This document shows positions 45,338 through 54,650 of a DNA stretch of 64,000 nucleotides, one piece after another. The stretch's first letter is position 1. Every line of letters starts with the position of its first letter. The stretch is taken from the NCBI GenBank assembly GCA_002839375.1, contig PGXY01000002.1, forward strand, positions 250,392 through 314,391, written 5' to 3'. Under the pieces are notes generated by a model that was given only the letters and a program-made list of their open reading frames with translations, was not told where the DNA came from and searched no databases. This DNA is from Spirochaetae bacterium HGW-Spirochaetae-1 (GTDB lineage: Bacteria > Spirochaetota > UBA4802 > UBA5550). Both the position numbers and the translations under genes were made by a program.

Positions 45338-45365
45338 GGGCAGGGGGAACAGAAATCCCCTGCCC
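45338..45365 (-). terminator. Hairpin between the Fe-S flavoprotein gene and hypA
   Basis: GGGCAGGGG (45338-45346) pairs with CCCCTGCCC (45357-45365). On the minus strand it is followed by TTACACATT, a weak U tail, so partial termination that lowers hypA expression is possible. Confidence 0.5.
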
Positions 45366-45383
45366 ATTATTTCATTCTCGGAA

Positions 45384-48095
45384 TCAATTCCTCAAGTCCG
45401 TCTTTTCGCCTGAAAATGCCGATCTCAGAAATTTAACGGGCTTCATGAGAGCGATTCTTACCTTGCGCTTTAACGCATATTTAATGACAGCAGGCTTCAG
45501 GTCCTTGAGTTCCACGCTTGCGCTGTCGTATTTCCTGACCAGCTTGATCGCGTCGAACTTGCACTTGGTAACGCAAACCCCGCAGCCCACACAGAGAAAT
45601 TCATCGGCCACCGTAGCGCCGCAGCTGAGGCAGCGTTCCGTTTCCATTTTGACCTGTTCTTCCGTGAAGGTTACGCGTAAATCCTTAAAAGTTTCCTTTG
45701 ATACATTGCCGTCGACATGATTTGCTTTTTGCCGCGGAAGACGATCGTAACCCTCCAGATCAAGGTTCTCTTTGTCCAGGGAGCGATAATCTCTCATGGT
45801 GCGGCCGAGAAGCAGGCTCTGTCCCGGCTGCACAAAGCGATGGATAGAGATCGCTCCTTCCTTACCCATGGCGATGGCGTCAATGGCGAACATGGGCCCG
45901 GTCAATGCGTCGCCGCCGGCGAAAACGTCGGGCTCGCCTGTCTGATACGTGGCAGGATCGGCTTTAATTGTCTTGTTGGGATTAAGTTCAATGTTGCTGC
46001 CGGCGATGAGGTTGCCCCAATCCATTGCCTGACCAACGGAGATCAGGACATTGTTTGCCTTTAAAACCTTTGTTTCATTGTCGTCGAAGACGGGATTGAA
46101 CTTTCCCTTTTCATCGAAGACGGATGTACATTTTCTGAATTCAACACCGGTAACACGTCCGTTTTCCGCAAGGATTCGTTTGGGGCCCCAGGAATTGTTG
46201 ATGATGATGCCTTCAGACACCGCTTCTTCAATTTCTTCTTCCAGGGCCGGCATTTCTTTCCTGTTCTCCAGGCAGTACATCTCTACCGGTGATGCGCCGA
46301 CGCGCAGGGCGGTCCGGGCCACATCAATGGCCACGTTTCCGCCGCCGATTACCACGGTTGGCCCTTCCAGTTTTACCCCTTCATTGAGGCTGACATTGCG
46401 AAGGAACTCAACACCGGTGATGACACCCCGGGCATCTTCACCTTCGATGCCGAGCTTACGGCCGGCCTGGGCGCCGATGGCGAGATAAAACGCTTCAAAG
46501 CCCTGGCCGCGCAGGTCCTTGAGAATGACATCTTTACCAACTTCGATACCTGTTTTGAACGCTACACCCAGTTCTTTCAGGATATCAATTTCAGCGTTCA
46601 CTACATCTTTCTCCAGTCTGAAGGAGGGGATGCCCATCGTGAGCATGCCGCCCAGTGCTTTTTGCTTTTCAAAAACCGTAACCCTGTACCCGTCAACGGC
46701 CAGGTAGTAGGCGCAGGAAAGTCCAGCGGGCCCGGCGCCTATAACGGCAATATTTTTTCCGTACTGATGTTTTATCCTTGGAACAAAGCGGGTGGCCGCG
46801 TTCAAATCCTGTTCAGCAATGAATTTTTTGATATCATCGATGGCGATGGGATCATCCACGTCGCCCCTGGTACAGGCCGATTCGCAGTATCTCGGGCAGA
46901 CGCGTCCGCATACTGCAGGGAAGGGATTCTCGTACTTGATGAGTTCAAGGGCTTCGGTATATTTTCCCTGTGATGCCAGCTTGATATATCCCTGGATGCC
47001 GATATGGGCGGGACATTCCGCTTTGCAGGGACTGGTGCCTGAATCGACAACAACTTTTCTGTTGGTGCGATATTCGTAATTCCATCTGTCAGGGCCCCAT
47101 TCCGTATCGTAGGGAAGGTCTTTTCTTGATCGATCAGGAATCGGCGTTTTTGTGCAGAGCTTCTGACCGAGCCGGAGGGCGTTCATCGGGCAATTCTCGA
47201 CGCATTCTCCACAGGCCACGCATTTGTCTTGATCCACGTGTGAAACGTAGTTCGAACGCACCATGTCGGGGTTTGTCCACATCTCGGCGACTCTCATGGA
47301 GAAGCAACCGCAACCGCAGCAATTGCATATGGCGTGCGTTTTTCCGGGACCGTCGGTGTTCGGTATTGAATGCATCAGACCGTTCGCCTCGGCTTTTTTA
47401 ATGATTTCGAAAGCCTCTTCGCGGGTGATCTCCCGGCCCCGGCCCGTGCGGATATAGTATTCGGCGGCATGGCCCATCTGGATGCACATATCCTCCTTCA
47501 GGTGGCCGCATCCCTCTCCCATGATTTCCCTTGAAGTGCGGCAGGAGCAATCGGAAACCGAGAAAAGGTTGTTTTCGTTGAGATAGGTGGAAACTTCTTC
47601 GTAGGATGCTGTTCTGCTTTCACCGTTTAGGGATTGTTCAATGGGGATGACACGCATAGGCCCCAGACCCACGGGGAATATTCCTGCAGTCGCCGGTCCC
47701 CGTCTTTTGCCGTAGGCATCGAAGGCTTCGGCTATCTGCGGATACTTTTTAACGTTTTCTTTGTTGTTGACCATCATCTCCATGTGGCCCGGAACCCAGA
47801 GGTCCTGCCAGTATTTATCGACGCCGTCGATTTTATTGACAAAAGCCACACCGGCAACGGCCAGTTCCCATAAGAGCTTTTCCGTTTCCTCTACGGATTT
47901 GCCGCACAGGGGAGCAACCTCCGCGGCGCTCATGGGTTTGCGCAATTTCAGGCAGAGTCCCACTTCCGCCATTGCTTCCGTAACAACGGGCTCCAGAATT
48001 TTATATTCCGGATAGTCCGGTTTTATCTCGTCTTTTGTTCCGCGTTTTGTCCTGCTGATCTTATTGGCAAGATCCATTACCTTTTCATTTACCAT
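45384..48095 (-). CDS. Large iron-sulfur FAD/NAD(P)H oxidoreductase (GltD-like)
   Basis: 903 residues, cytoplasmic. The first ~280 residues include a winged-helix-like start and two unusual cysteine clusters (DCSCRTSREIMGEGCGH at about 182-198 and CNCCGCGC at about 257-264). A ferredoxin motif follows (CVACGECVENCP, about 292-303), then a glutamate-synthase-small-subunit-like domain (CKAECPAHIGIQ, VCGRVCPRYCESAC), FAD binding (AVIGAGPAGLSCAYYLA, near 450) and NAD(P) binding (VVIGGGNVAIDVARTA). A final CVGCGVCVTKCK-type cluster is at the C terminus. It probably moves electrons between NAD(P)H and ferredoxin-like carriers. It is flanked by hypB and hypA on one strand, so a hydrogenase-linked role is inferred. 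Confidence 0.85.
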   Translation of the reverse strand: MVNEKVMDLANKISRTKRGTKDEIKPDYPEYKILEPVVTEAMAEVGLCLKLRKPMSAAEVAPLCGKSVEETEKLLWELAVAGVAFVNKIDGVDKYWQDLWVPGHMEMMVNNKENVKKYPQIAEAFDAYGKRRGPATAGIFPVGLGPMRVIPIEQSLNGESRTASYEEVSTYLNENNLFSVSDCSCRTSREIMGEGCGHLKEDMCIQMGHAAEYYIRTGRGREITREEAFEIIKKAEANGLMHSIPNTDGPGKTHAICNCCGCGCFSMRVAEMWTNPDMVRSNYVSHVDQDKCVACGECVENCPMNALRLGQKLCTKTPIPDRSRKDLPYDTEWGPDRWNYEYRTNRKVVVDSGTSPCKAECPAHIGIQGYIKLASQGKYTEALELIKYENPFPAVCGRVCPRYCESACTRGDVDDPIAIDDIKKFIAEQDLNAATRFVPRIKHQYGKNIAVIGAGPAGLSCAYYLAVDGYRVTVFEKQKALGGMLTMGIPSFRLEKDVVNAEIDILKELGVAFKTGIEVGKDVILKDLRGQGFEAFYLAIGAQAGRKLGIEGEDARGVITGVEFLRNVSLNEGVKLEGPTVVIGGGNVAIDVARTALRVGASPVEMYCLENRKEMPALEEEIEEAVSEGIIINNSWGPKRILAENGRVTGVEFRKCTSVFDEKGKFNPVFDDNETKVLKANNVLISVGQAMDWGNLIAGSNIELNPNKTIKADPATYQTGEPDVFAGGDALTGPMFAIDAIAMGKEGAISIHRFVQPGQSLLLGRTMRDYRSLDKENLDLEGYDRLPRQKANHVDGNVSKETFKDLRVTFTEEQVKMETERCLSCGATVADEFLCVGCGVCVTKCKFDAIKLVRKYDSASVELKDLKPAVIKYALKRKVRIALMKPVKFLRSAFSGEKTDLRN

Positions 48096-48129
48096 GCATA
48101 GTACCCCGTTAATAAATTTTCAGTATGTT

Positions 48130-48801
48130 TTATTTTTCTTTCCAGTTTTTGACTTCGGTGCGAATCCAGTCGGCCCATTCATCAATTCCTTTTCCCGTTT
48201 TGGCCGAGATGGGGATAACCCTGATGTCGGGGTTTAATTTTTTTGCGCGCTCTTTGACCGCATCCGGATCAAAATCAAAATAATCTATTGTATCTATCTT
48301 GTTGATCAATAAGACATCAACAATGGAAAACATGAGAGGATATTTCAGCGGTTTGTCATCACCCTCGGGAACGCTCAGGATCATCGCGTTTTTCGATGCG
48401 CCGGTATCGAATTCCGCCGGGCATACCAGGTTACCGACATTTTCCAGGATGACAAGATCAAGGCCTTCTGTTCCGAGCCCCGAGAGACCCTGCCTGGTCA
48501 TATCGGCATCGAGATGACACATGCCGCCGGTATGGAGCTGGATTACTTTTGTGCCCGTCTGCGCGACAGTATGGGCATCGACATCGGAATCGATATCGGC
48601 TTCAAGAATTCCAATGCTCATTTCATCTTTGAGCGCCTCAATTGTTCGTATAACAGTGGTTGTTTTTCCGGAACCTGGAGACGACATTAAATTCAGTAAA
48701 AAGGTCTTGTTTTCTCTCAATTCATTCCTGAGCAAATCAGCTTGCCGGTCATTGTCTTCAAAAACACTTTGTTTGATTTCCAGTATTTTATATGCATCCA
48801 T
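48130..48801 (-). CDS. hypB: Hydrogenase nickel-incorporation GTPase HypB
   Basis: 223 residues from ATG 48801, chosen for the GGAGGT site 8-9 bases upstream. HypB uses GTP to drive nickel delivery with HypA. The P-loop SSPGSGKTT, the metal-binding MCHLDA (Cys-His) and the guanine-specificity NKIDTID are present. The histidine-rich N-terminal nickel store and the CxxCGC motif of some HypB proteins are both absent. It is 34 bases before the flavoprotein gene and leads the group hypB-flavoprotein-hypA. Confidence 0.93.
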   Translation of the reverse strand: MDAYKILEIKQSVFEDNDRQADLLRNELRENKTFLLNLMSSPGSGKTTTVIRTIEALKDEMSIGILEADIDSDVDAHTVAQTGTKVIQLHTGGMCHLDADMTRQGLSGLGTEGLDLVILENVGNLVCPAEFDTGASKNAMILSVPEGDDKPLKYPLMFSIVDVLLINKIDTIDYFDFDPDAVKERAKKLNPDIRVIPISAKTGKGIDEWADWIRTEVKNWKEK

Positions 48802-49029
48802 ATCGTTTTTACCTCCATCGCCGGAACAAGCCATATATATAAAGAACAAAAAATTATGAGAAATGTAAATAGGGGAAAACTGTATTGTCTATAGGGGGAA
48901 TTCACTTATAACAAAAGGGAGTAGTGTGTATTTTATATTGCATAAAAAAGAAGGGAAACTTCTGAACACCATAGCTGCATGGCTCAGTCGATGCAGATTG
49001 TCGAGAATCACGGATAAATTTTTGGCTGC

Positions 49030-49066
49030 CTTTCCCCTTCTCCCTGTGGGAGAAAGGGAAAGGGGG
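49030..49066. repeat. Near-perfect inverted repeat downstream of purB
   Basis: CCTTTCCCCTTCTCCC (from 49029/49030) and GGGAGAAAGGGAAAGG form a hairpin with a TGT loop and one mismatch. Sequences of this shape are widespread as REP-like elements; it may also act as the purB terminator, but no U tail follows on the purB strand. Confidence 0.55.
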
Positions 49067-49086
49067 ATGATGTCGAAAAGTTTTCC

Positions 49087-50382
49087 CTATAGCAATCCGG
49101 CCTTCTTATAGATGGCGTCAATGTTTTTCAGGTACCGCTGCAGGTTAAAAATAACATCGAGTTCTTCTTTTGATATTTTCCCCGCCACAGCGGGTTCACG
49201 TTCCGTGAGTTCCCGCAGGGTTCCTTCGCGCTTCCACACGCGCATGGCCATGTCCTGAACGAGCTTATAGGAATCCTCACGAGAGAGTCCTTTCTCAATG
49301 AGCTTCAGGAGCAGGGATTGTGAATAAAAGAGACCACCGGTACGGTTGATGTTATCCATCATGTTTTCCGGGTACACGTGGAGATTGTTGATGATAAAGA
49401 TCATGCGGTGCATGAGATAATCCAGGGCGATCGTGGAATCGGGCATGATAACACGTTCTGCCGAGGAGTGGGATATGTCACGCTCATGCCACAGGGTAAT
49501 GTTATCCAGGGCCACATTCATGTTGGCCTTTATGACACGTGAAAGTCCTGTAACGCGCTCCGAGAGGATGGGATTCCGTTTGTGGGGCATTGCTGATGAT
49601 CCCTTCTGACCTTTCTGGAAGGGCTCTTCGATTTCGCGAACCTCGGTTCTTTGGAGATGGCGGATCTCCGTTGCCAGCTGATCCAGGCTTCCGGCCGTGA
49701 TGGCCAGGGCGGCCATGAATTCGGCGTGACGGTCCCGCTGTATGACCTGCGTTGAAACGGGATCGGGCTTCAGACCCAGCTTCGTGCAAACCTCTTCTTC
49801 TATTTCCGGTGATACGTTGCTGAAGGTGCCCACGGCGCCGGATAGCTTGCCGAAGGATATGTTTTCAATGGCCGTTACAAGTCGCTGCCGGTTTCTTCTG
49901 AATTCCTCGTGGTACAGGGCCATCTTGACGCCAAAGGTCATTGGTTCGGCGTGCACGCCATGGGAGCGGCCCATGCAGGGCGTATCCTTGAATTCCAGGG
50001 CCCGGGCCTTCAGGGCCTCCATGAGAAGGTCGACGTCCTTGACGAGAATTTCCCCGGACTGGCGCATCTGGATGGACAGGGCCGTATCGCCGATATCGCT
50101 GGAAGTGAGGCCGTAATGAATATGGCGCCCCGCAGGACCTACTTTTTCGTTCACGGCCGTGAGAAAGGCGATGACATCATGATGCACCTCATTTTCTATT
50201 TCCAGGATGCGGTTTACGTCGAAGTCGGCCTTTTCCTTGATTATTGCCAGGTCTTCTTTCGGGATCATGCCCCTGCCGGCATAGACTTCGCATACGGCGA
50301 TTTCAATGTCGAGCCATATGCGGAACTTGTTTTCCAGGTCCCATATTTTGGAAATTTCCGGTCGTGAATATCGATCTATCAT
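49087..50382 (-). CDS. purB: Adenylosuccinate lyase
   Basis: 431 residues from ATG 50382; a longer in-frame start at 50418 would lie upstream of the likely promoter and lacks a good ribosome-binding site, whereas GAGG precedes 50382. PurB works twice in purine synthesis, releasing fumarate from SAICAR and adenylosuccinate. The fumarase/aspartase signature SSAMPHKRNP is perfect, and the conserved TSSDIGDTA and MGRSHGVHAEP histidine segments are present. No other purine genes are near. Confidence 0.95.
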   Translation of the reverse strand: MIDRYSRPEISKIWDLENKFRIWLDIEIAVCEVYAGRGMIPKEDLAIIKEKADFDVNRILEIENEVHHDVIAFLTAVNEKVGPAGRHIHYGLTSSDIGDTALSIQMRQSGEILVKDVDLLMEALKARALEFKDTPCMGRSHGVHAEPMTFGVKMALYHEEFRRNRQRLVTAIENISFGKLSGAVGTFSNVSPEIEEEVCTKLGLKPDPVSTQVIQRDRHAEFMAALAITAGSLDQLATEIRHLQRTEVREIEEPFQKGQKGSSAMPHKRNPILSERVTGLSRVIKANMNVALDNITLWHERDISHSSAERVIMPDSTIALDYLMHRMIFIINNLHVYPENMMDNINRTGGLFYSQSLLLKLIEKGLSREDSYKLVQDMAMRVWKREGTLRELTEREPAVAGKISKEELDVIFNLQRYLKNIDAIYKKAGLL

Positions 50383-50407
50383 GTTTTCCTCGCGGTGTTT
50401 TCTTTTC

Positions 50408-50437
50408 AGTGTATGCACAGACAGGTTAAGCTGTCAA
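50408..50437 (-). promoter_or_regulatory. Promoter for purB
   Basis: On the minus strand TTGACA (50437-50432), an 18-base spacer and TACACT (50413-50408). Start near 50401, giving a leader of about 20 bases. Confidence 0.55.
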
Positions 50438-50640
50438 TATAACCATGGGAATGGCGGGATATATCTTTGCAATAAATTTATTAATTTTTTGAAAATGCCG
50501 GCTGAGAGGCGATGCAACGCGTTCCTGCCGGCTGTCAGAATAATTACCCTTCCTCCGTAATTGGCTATTCAGGATATTGTGTATTTTGACAGCTGTTATG
50601 TGTAACGTGTCGTTATGGACTGATGTATGATGGTACTATA

Positions 50641-53600
50641 TCAAGCACCGTTTTCCAGAATCTCATGCAGTTTTTCCGTCAGGGTCCTGCCCGAGTAGGG
50701 TTTCTGGAGAAATGCCGTAACTCCCAGGTCTATGACTTTCTGTACCCGTTCATCCTGTTTGTAACCCGATGCCAGGAGCACTTTTACTTCGGGAACAATA
50801 TTTTTAAGAGACTGAAAAACCTCCAGTCCCGACATGACCGGCATGGACATGTCGAGAATAACAGCTCTTATTTCCTTTTTATGACGCTTGAAAAGACTGA
50901 GCCCTGTCTTTCCCGATTCAGCCAGAATGACCCGGTAGCCGGCCTCCATGAGTATGCCTTCTGCCACCGTTCTCATGACCTCTTCATCGTCGATGACCAG
51001 TATCGTCCCGCTTCCAGGAATCATCTCGTGGCTCGTTGCCGTGGAGATGCCTTTGCCCATCCTATCGGTCATTTCCGGCAGGTATATATTGAAAGTCGAC
51101 CCCACTTTCGGTTCAGAGAGCACATCGATAAACCCGCCGTGTTGTTTGACAATATTGTAGACCATGGCAAGTCCGAGCCCTGTTCCCATATCTTTGTCTT
51201 TTGTCGTGAAGAAGGGGTCGAATATCCTGTCTTTCACGGCCGCATATATGCCCACGCCCGTATCGGTCACGGAAACCATCATATAGCTTATTCCTTCAGT
51301 GGCATCGGGATGCATTTTGCAAAAATGATGGTCGGCCTGAAGTTTTCTGAGAGAAACCGTCAGTTTTCCTCCCTGCTTTTCATTATCATCTCTCATGATA
51401 GTCATGGCGTGAGAGGCGTTTACGCAGAGGTTGAGAATTACCTGCTCAATCTGGGTGGGATCCGCAAAGGCTCGCATGGGCGATGGGCCGTATTCCGTAT
51501 GGAGCTCCACGTTTTTAGGAAAGCTGTTCTGGCATATCTTCATGACATGTTTGACCGAATAATTCAGGTCAACGGGAGCGAATTGTATATCGTGCTTGCG
51601 CGACAGGGTCAGCAACTGCTTGATCATGTCAGTTGCCCTGAAGGAGGCGTCACGGGCCGTGTCGATGTATTTCCGTATTTTATCACCGCTGCTCAGGGTT
51701 TCTTTTCGTAAAAGCATGTTAAGCATGTCAATGCTGCCCAGGATGCCCCCCAGGATGTTGTTGAAGTCATGGGCCAGGCCCCCTACCAGGGTCCCGATGG
51801 CTTCCATCTTCTGAGCCTGAAGGAGTTGCGCCTCCATCTGGACCTGTTCGCTTATATCGCGTTTTACAGAGACATATCCCATGATATGGCCCAGTTGGTT
51901 ACGGATGGGGGAGATATTGGCGTCCTGAGTTATGAATTCTCCGTCTTTTCTTTTGTTGATGATTTTTCCGGTCCAGGTAAGGCCCGTGCTTATGGTATCC
52001 CAGAGATTCTTGTAAAAACCCTCTTCATGCCTGCCGCTCTTCAGTATGCGCGGATTTTTCCCCAGTGCTTCGTCGCGGGAATAGCCCGTTGTTTTTTCAA
52101 AGGCGGGATTGACATATTGGATGTTGCCTTCCGTATCGGTGAGAATAATATCCTCTGCTGCCTGTTCAACGGCCGTGGCAAGTCGTTTCATTTCTGCTTC
52201 CGAGTCTTTTTTCTCGGTTACATCGGTGGTGATTATATATTGGTCTGAGTTCCAGTCGCTCCCTTTTTTCCCGCTATAGCGGTTGAGTATGCAGCGGCGT
52301 TCTCCATCTTTGCGGATTATCCAGAATTCAAGTTCACGGGGCGGGCTTCCGCTTTTTATTGATTCTATGTAGATATGCCGTATACGTTCCTTTTCTTCAG
52401 GAGCATAGATATCGCCGATATTGAAGTTTCTTAACTCCTCGTGGGAGTAACCGGTTATTTCCGAGACCCTGCTGTTGGAGTATACGAGCCTGCCGTTTTC
52501 AATGATGCTCAGCCCGTCCCGGATGTTGTCCGCCATGCTTCTGAAACGTTCCTCGCTCAGCTGCAGGGCCTTTTCCATTTTATGGCGGGTCAGGACACCG
52601 GCAATTATGTTGGCAACATTCTGAAGGAGAGGGATTGCTCCCGCAAAAAATATTTTTTCTTCATGCAAGGTGCAAAGTCCCATATAGCCGATCATGTTCT
52701 CGCCATAAATGAGGGGTATGTCCACAAGGGATTTAATCCCGGCCTCATGCAGCCGGAGATAGAATTCCGCCGTGCTGTCGGGAATGACCTCAAGGGAGGG
52801 GATATTGCATATCTCTCCGCTGTTTAGTTTTTTATACCACCATGTCTGATGTTCCACGGGAAGTTCCCGCAGCATGGCGGGATCAGAGGCAGTTTTCCCG
52901 GCGGTCCATTCCGCGGTGCATAGGGCTTTGGAAAAATCTTCGTTGAAGAGGTATATATAAGCACGGTCGACGCCGGTGAACAGTCCTACATCCTGAAGCG
53001 CTTTTGTCAATTCCGGCTCAAAGTTTTCCGCTGTCGTAGTTATAAATCCTGCAGAAATGGCGGTGATAAGGCGCTCAAACTCCGATTTATACTGAAGATT
53101 CAGCTGTGATTTTTTAAGATCGGTAATATCCCGTCCCACATACTGATATTCAATCAAAACTCCGGCCTTGTTGAAGATGGCCCTCACGGTCCACTGGAGC
53201 CATCGGGTCTCCCCATTTTCCAGAATTGTCCTGCTTTCAAAATCGGATACCCGGTTTTCAGGAGAAAGGGAATGGATGATTTTTGCAACCCTGTCGGTAT
53301 CGTCTTCATGAACCCTGGGGCTGAAAAATGTTCCCGTAACTGTTTGACATTCAACATTAAAATAACGGCAGTAGGCCTCGTTGACAAAAGTAATGGCACC
53401 ATTGGGCCTGCTTCTGCCGATGAGTTCCGTCTGGTCTTCTACAACAGAACGGTAGCGGTGTTCGGTACGTTCCAGTTCCTGGTTGGCGGCAATAAGCTCT
53501 TCGTTCTGCGCTTCAAATTCCTCGTTGGTGGCTTCAAGTTCCTTTATGGTTGTGTTTAGTTGGATGTTCAGTTCCTGGAGTTCCTGGTTCTGAAGTGTTA

Positions 53601-54465
53601 TCGTTTGTTCAGCCTGCATTATTCTTGTTATATCCTGGACAGTACCTGAGATCTTTATCGTGTCTCCATATTCATTATGAACCAATTCCGCCACGCTGTG
53701 GATAATGCGGCGGCCGTCTTCGGGGTTGATGACGGTGTAGATTTCATTATAATCGGGGTTTTCGCCATGGAGGAGACGGTTAAAGCTGATCCTCTGTCTC
53801 TCCCTGTCTTCCCCGGCTACATGGGTGAGAATTGATTCAAAATCCATGGGACCGCTGTTTTTTTTGATGCTGAAAAGCCTCATGGCCTCTTCGGAACCCT
53901 CAAATATTCCAGTGACCAGATCACATTCCCATGTGCCCAGTAATGCCCTGACCTGGGCTCGCTCAAGGTTCTTTCGGATTTTCTGCAGTTCCGCCTGGGT
54001 CTGCCACAGCTCATCCTGGGCCATGAGAAGGGCCATGCTCTGGGCCTGATGTTCATTTTTTGATGCTTCAAGTTTTTCTATGGTGCTCTTCAGCTCATCG
54101 TTCAGTTTTGTTTCTTCGGTTACGTCCGTCACAATGACGACGATACCGTCTTCAATGTTGGAAGGATTAACTGCGGAGCCGAGGAAGCAGGCGTGGAAAA
54201 AAGAGCCGTCCTTTTTTTTAACGCGGGTGCGGATTTGCCCTTTGCCGGTTTGATGTATCGATTTATAAAATTCACGCTCGATACGATTATACTCCTCCTT
54301 GCTTTCATAGATGGGCAGGACATCGGTGCCTATGACAGTCTCTGTTGAGTACCCCAGTAATTCTTCAAGTTTCCTGTTGTGCCAGATGATGCGGCGGTTT
54401 TTAATGAGCCCAATGCCATGAGGCAGTGTATCAAATATGGTGGTGAGGTGCTTATCGCTGTTCAT
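50641..54465 (-). CDS. Large soluble hybrid histidine kinase with five PAS-type domains, GAF and receiver
   Basis: 1274 residues, no membrane segment, so cytoplasmic. Approximate order: PAS (1-120), coiled coil, PAS (170-285), coiled coil with a run of E/N/Q (about 290-340), PAS (335-455), GAF (465-630), PAS (635-755), PAS (755-885), HisKA with H899 in VGGLAHDFNN, HATPase (NLCVNASHAM, DTGVGI, GTGLGLAMVYN), and a C-terminal receiver with D1205 in ILDMSMPVMSG and KPYSG. It likely integrates several small-molecule or redox cues. It is the third orphan hybrid kinase of the window. Confidence 0.93.
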   Translation of the reverse strand: MNSDKHLTTIFDTLPHGIGLIKNRRIIWHNRKLEELLGYSTETVIGTDVLPIYESKEEYNRIEREFYKSIHQTGKGQIRTRVKKKDGSFFHACFLGSAVNPSNIEDGIVVIVTDVTEETKLNDELKSTIEKLEASKNEHQAQSMALLMAQDELWQTQAELQKIRKNLERAQVRALLGTWECDLVTGIFEGSEEAMRLFSIKKNSGPMDFESILTHVAGEDRERQRISFNRLLHGENPDYNEIYTVINPEDGRRIIHSVAELVHNEYGDTIKISGTVQDITRIMQAEQTITLQNQELQELNIQLNTTIKELEATNEEFEAQNEELIAANQELERTEHRYRSVVEDQTELIGRSRPNGAITFVNEAYCRYFNVECQTVTGTFFSPRVHEDDTDRVAKIIHSLSPENRVSDFESRTILENGETRWLQWTVRAIFNKAGVLIEYQYVGRDITDLKKSQLNLQYKSEFERLITAISAGFITTTAENFEPELTKALQDVGLFTGVDRAYIYLFNEDFSKALCTAEWTAGKTASDPAMLRELPVEHQTWWYKKLNSGEICNIPSLEVIPDSTAEFYLRLHEAGIKSLVDIPLIYGENMIGYMGLCTLHEEKIFFAGAIPLLQNVANIIAGVLTRHKMEKALQLSEERFRSMADNIRDGLSIIENGRLVYSNSRVSEITGYSHEELRNFNIGDIYAPEEKERIRHIYIESIKSGSPPRELEFWIIRKDGERRCILNRYSGKKGSDWNSDQYIITTDVTEKKDSEAEMKRLATAVEQAAEDIILTDTEGNIQYVNPAFEKTTGYSRDEALGKNPRILKSGRHEEGFYKNLWDTISTGLTWTGKIINKRKDGEFITQDANISPIRNQLGHIMGYVSVKRDISEQVQMEAQLLQAQKMEAIGTLVGGLAHDFNNILGGILGSIDMLNMLLRKETLSSGDKIRKYIDTARDASFRATDMIKQLLTLSRKHDIQFAPVDLNYSVKHVMKICQNSFPKNVELHTEYGPSPMRAFADPTQIEQVILNLCVNASHAMTIMRDDNEKQGGKLTVSLRKLQADHHFCKMHPDATEGISYMMVSVTDTGVGIYAAVKDRIFDPFFTTKDKDMGTGLGLAMVYNIVKQHGGFIDVLSEPKVGSTFNIYLPEMTDRMGKGISTATSHEMIPGSGTILVIDDEEVMRTVAEGILMEAGYRVILAESGKTGLSLFKRHKKEIRAVILDMSMPVMSGLEVFQSLKNIVPEVKVLLASGYKQDERVQKVIDLGVTAFLQKPYSGRTLTEKLHEILENGA

Positions 54466-54572
54466 ATATAGTTCCCGGATATCTTCATCATGGCTATTCA
54501 GTTCATTATATTCAAAAATGAATGAAAGTCAATACTTTATGTGTAAGGGCGGCTCTTTTTCGTGAAAATGAA

Positions 54573-54593
54573 TACTTGACAAATACACAAGTA
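54573..54593. promoter_or_regulatory. Inverted repeat over a TTGACA element before the binding-protein gene
   Basis: TACTTG (54573-54578), nine bases, then CAAGTA (54588-54593). The repeat overlaps a perfect TTGACA (54576-54581); the matching -10 is weak. The site is about 60-80 bases before the binding-protein start and could bind a metal- or substrate-sensing repressor. Confidence 0.4.
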
Positions 54594-54650
54594 CATGTCA
54601 TTAGACTTCAGATAAAAAGAATGAAAATGATTCGGGATGGATATGCGGAT

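Noticed and set aside
48926-49111. Possible small gene between hypB and purB
   Set aside because: No ribosome-binding site, crosses the inverted repeat and the purB end, and has no family likeness.
50623-51711. 362-codon open frame opposite the third kinase's receiver and kinase core
   Set aside because: The opposite strand has perfect kinase and receiver motifs; the predicted protein is of low-complexity, unmatched composition.
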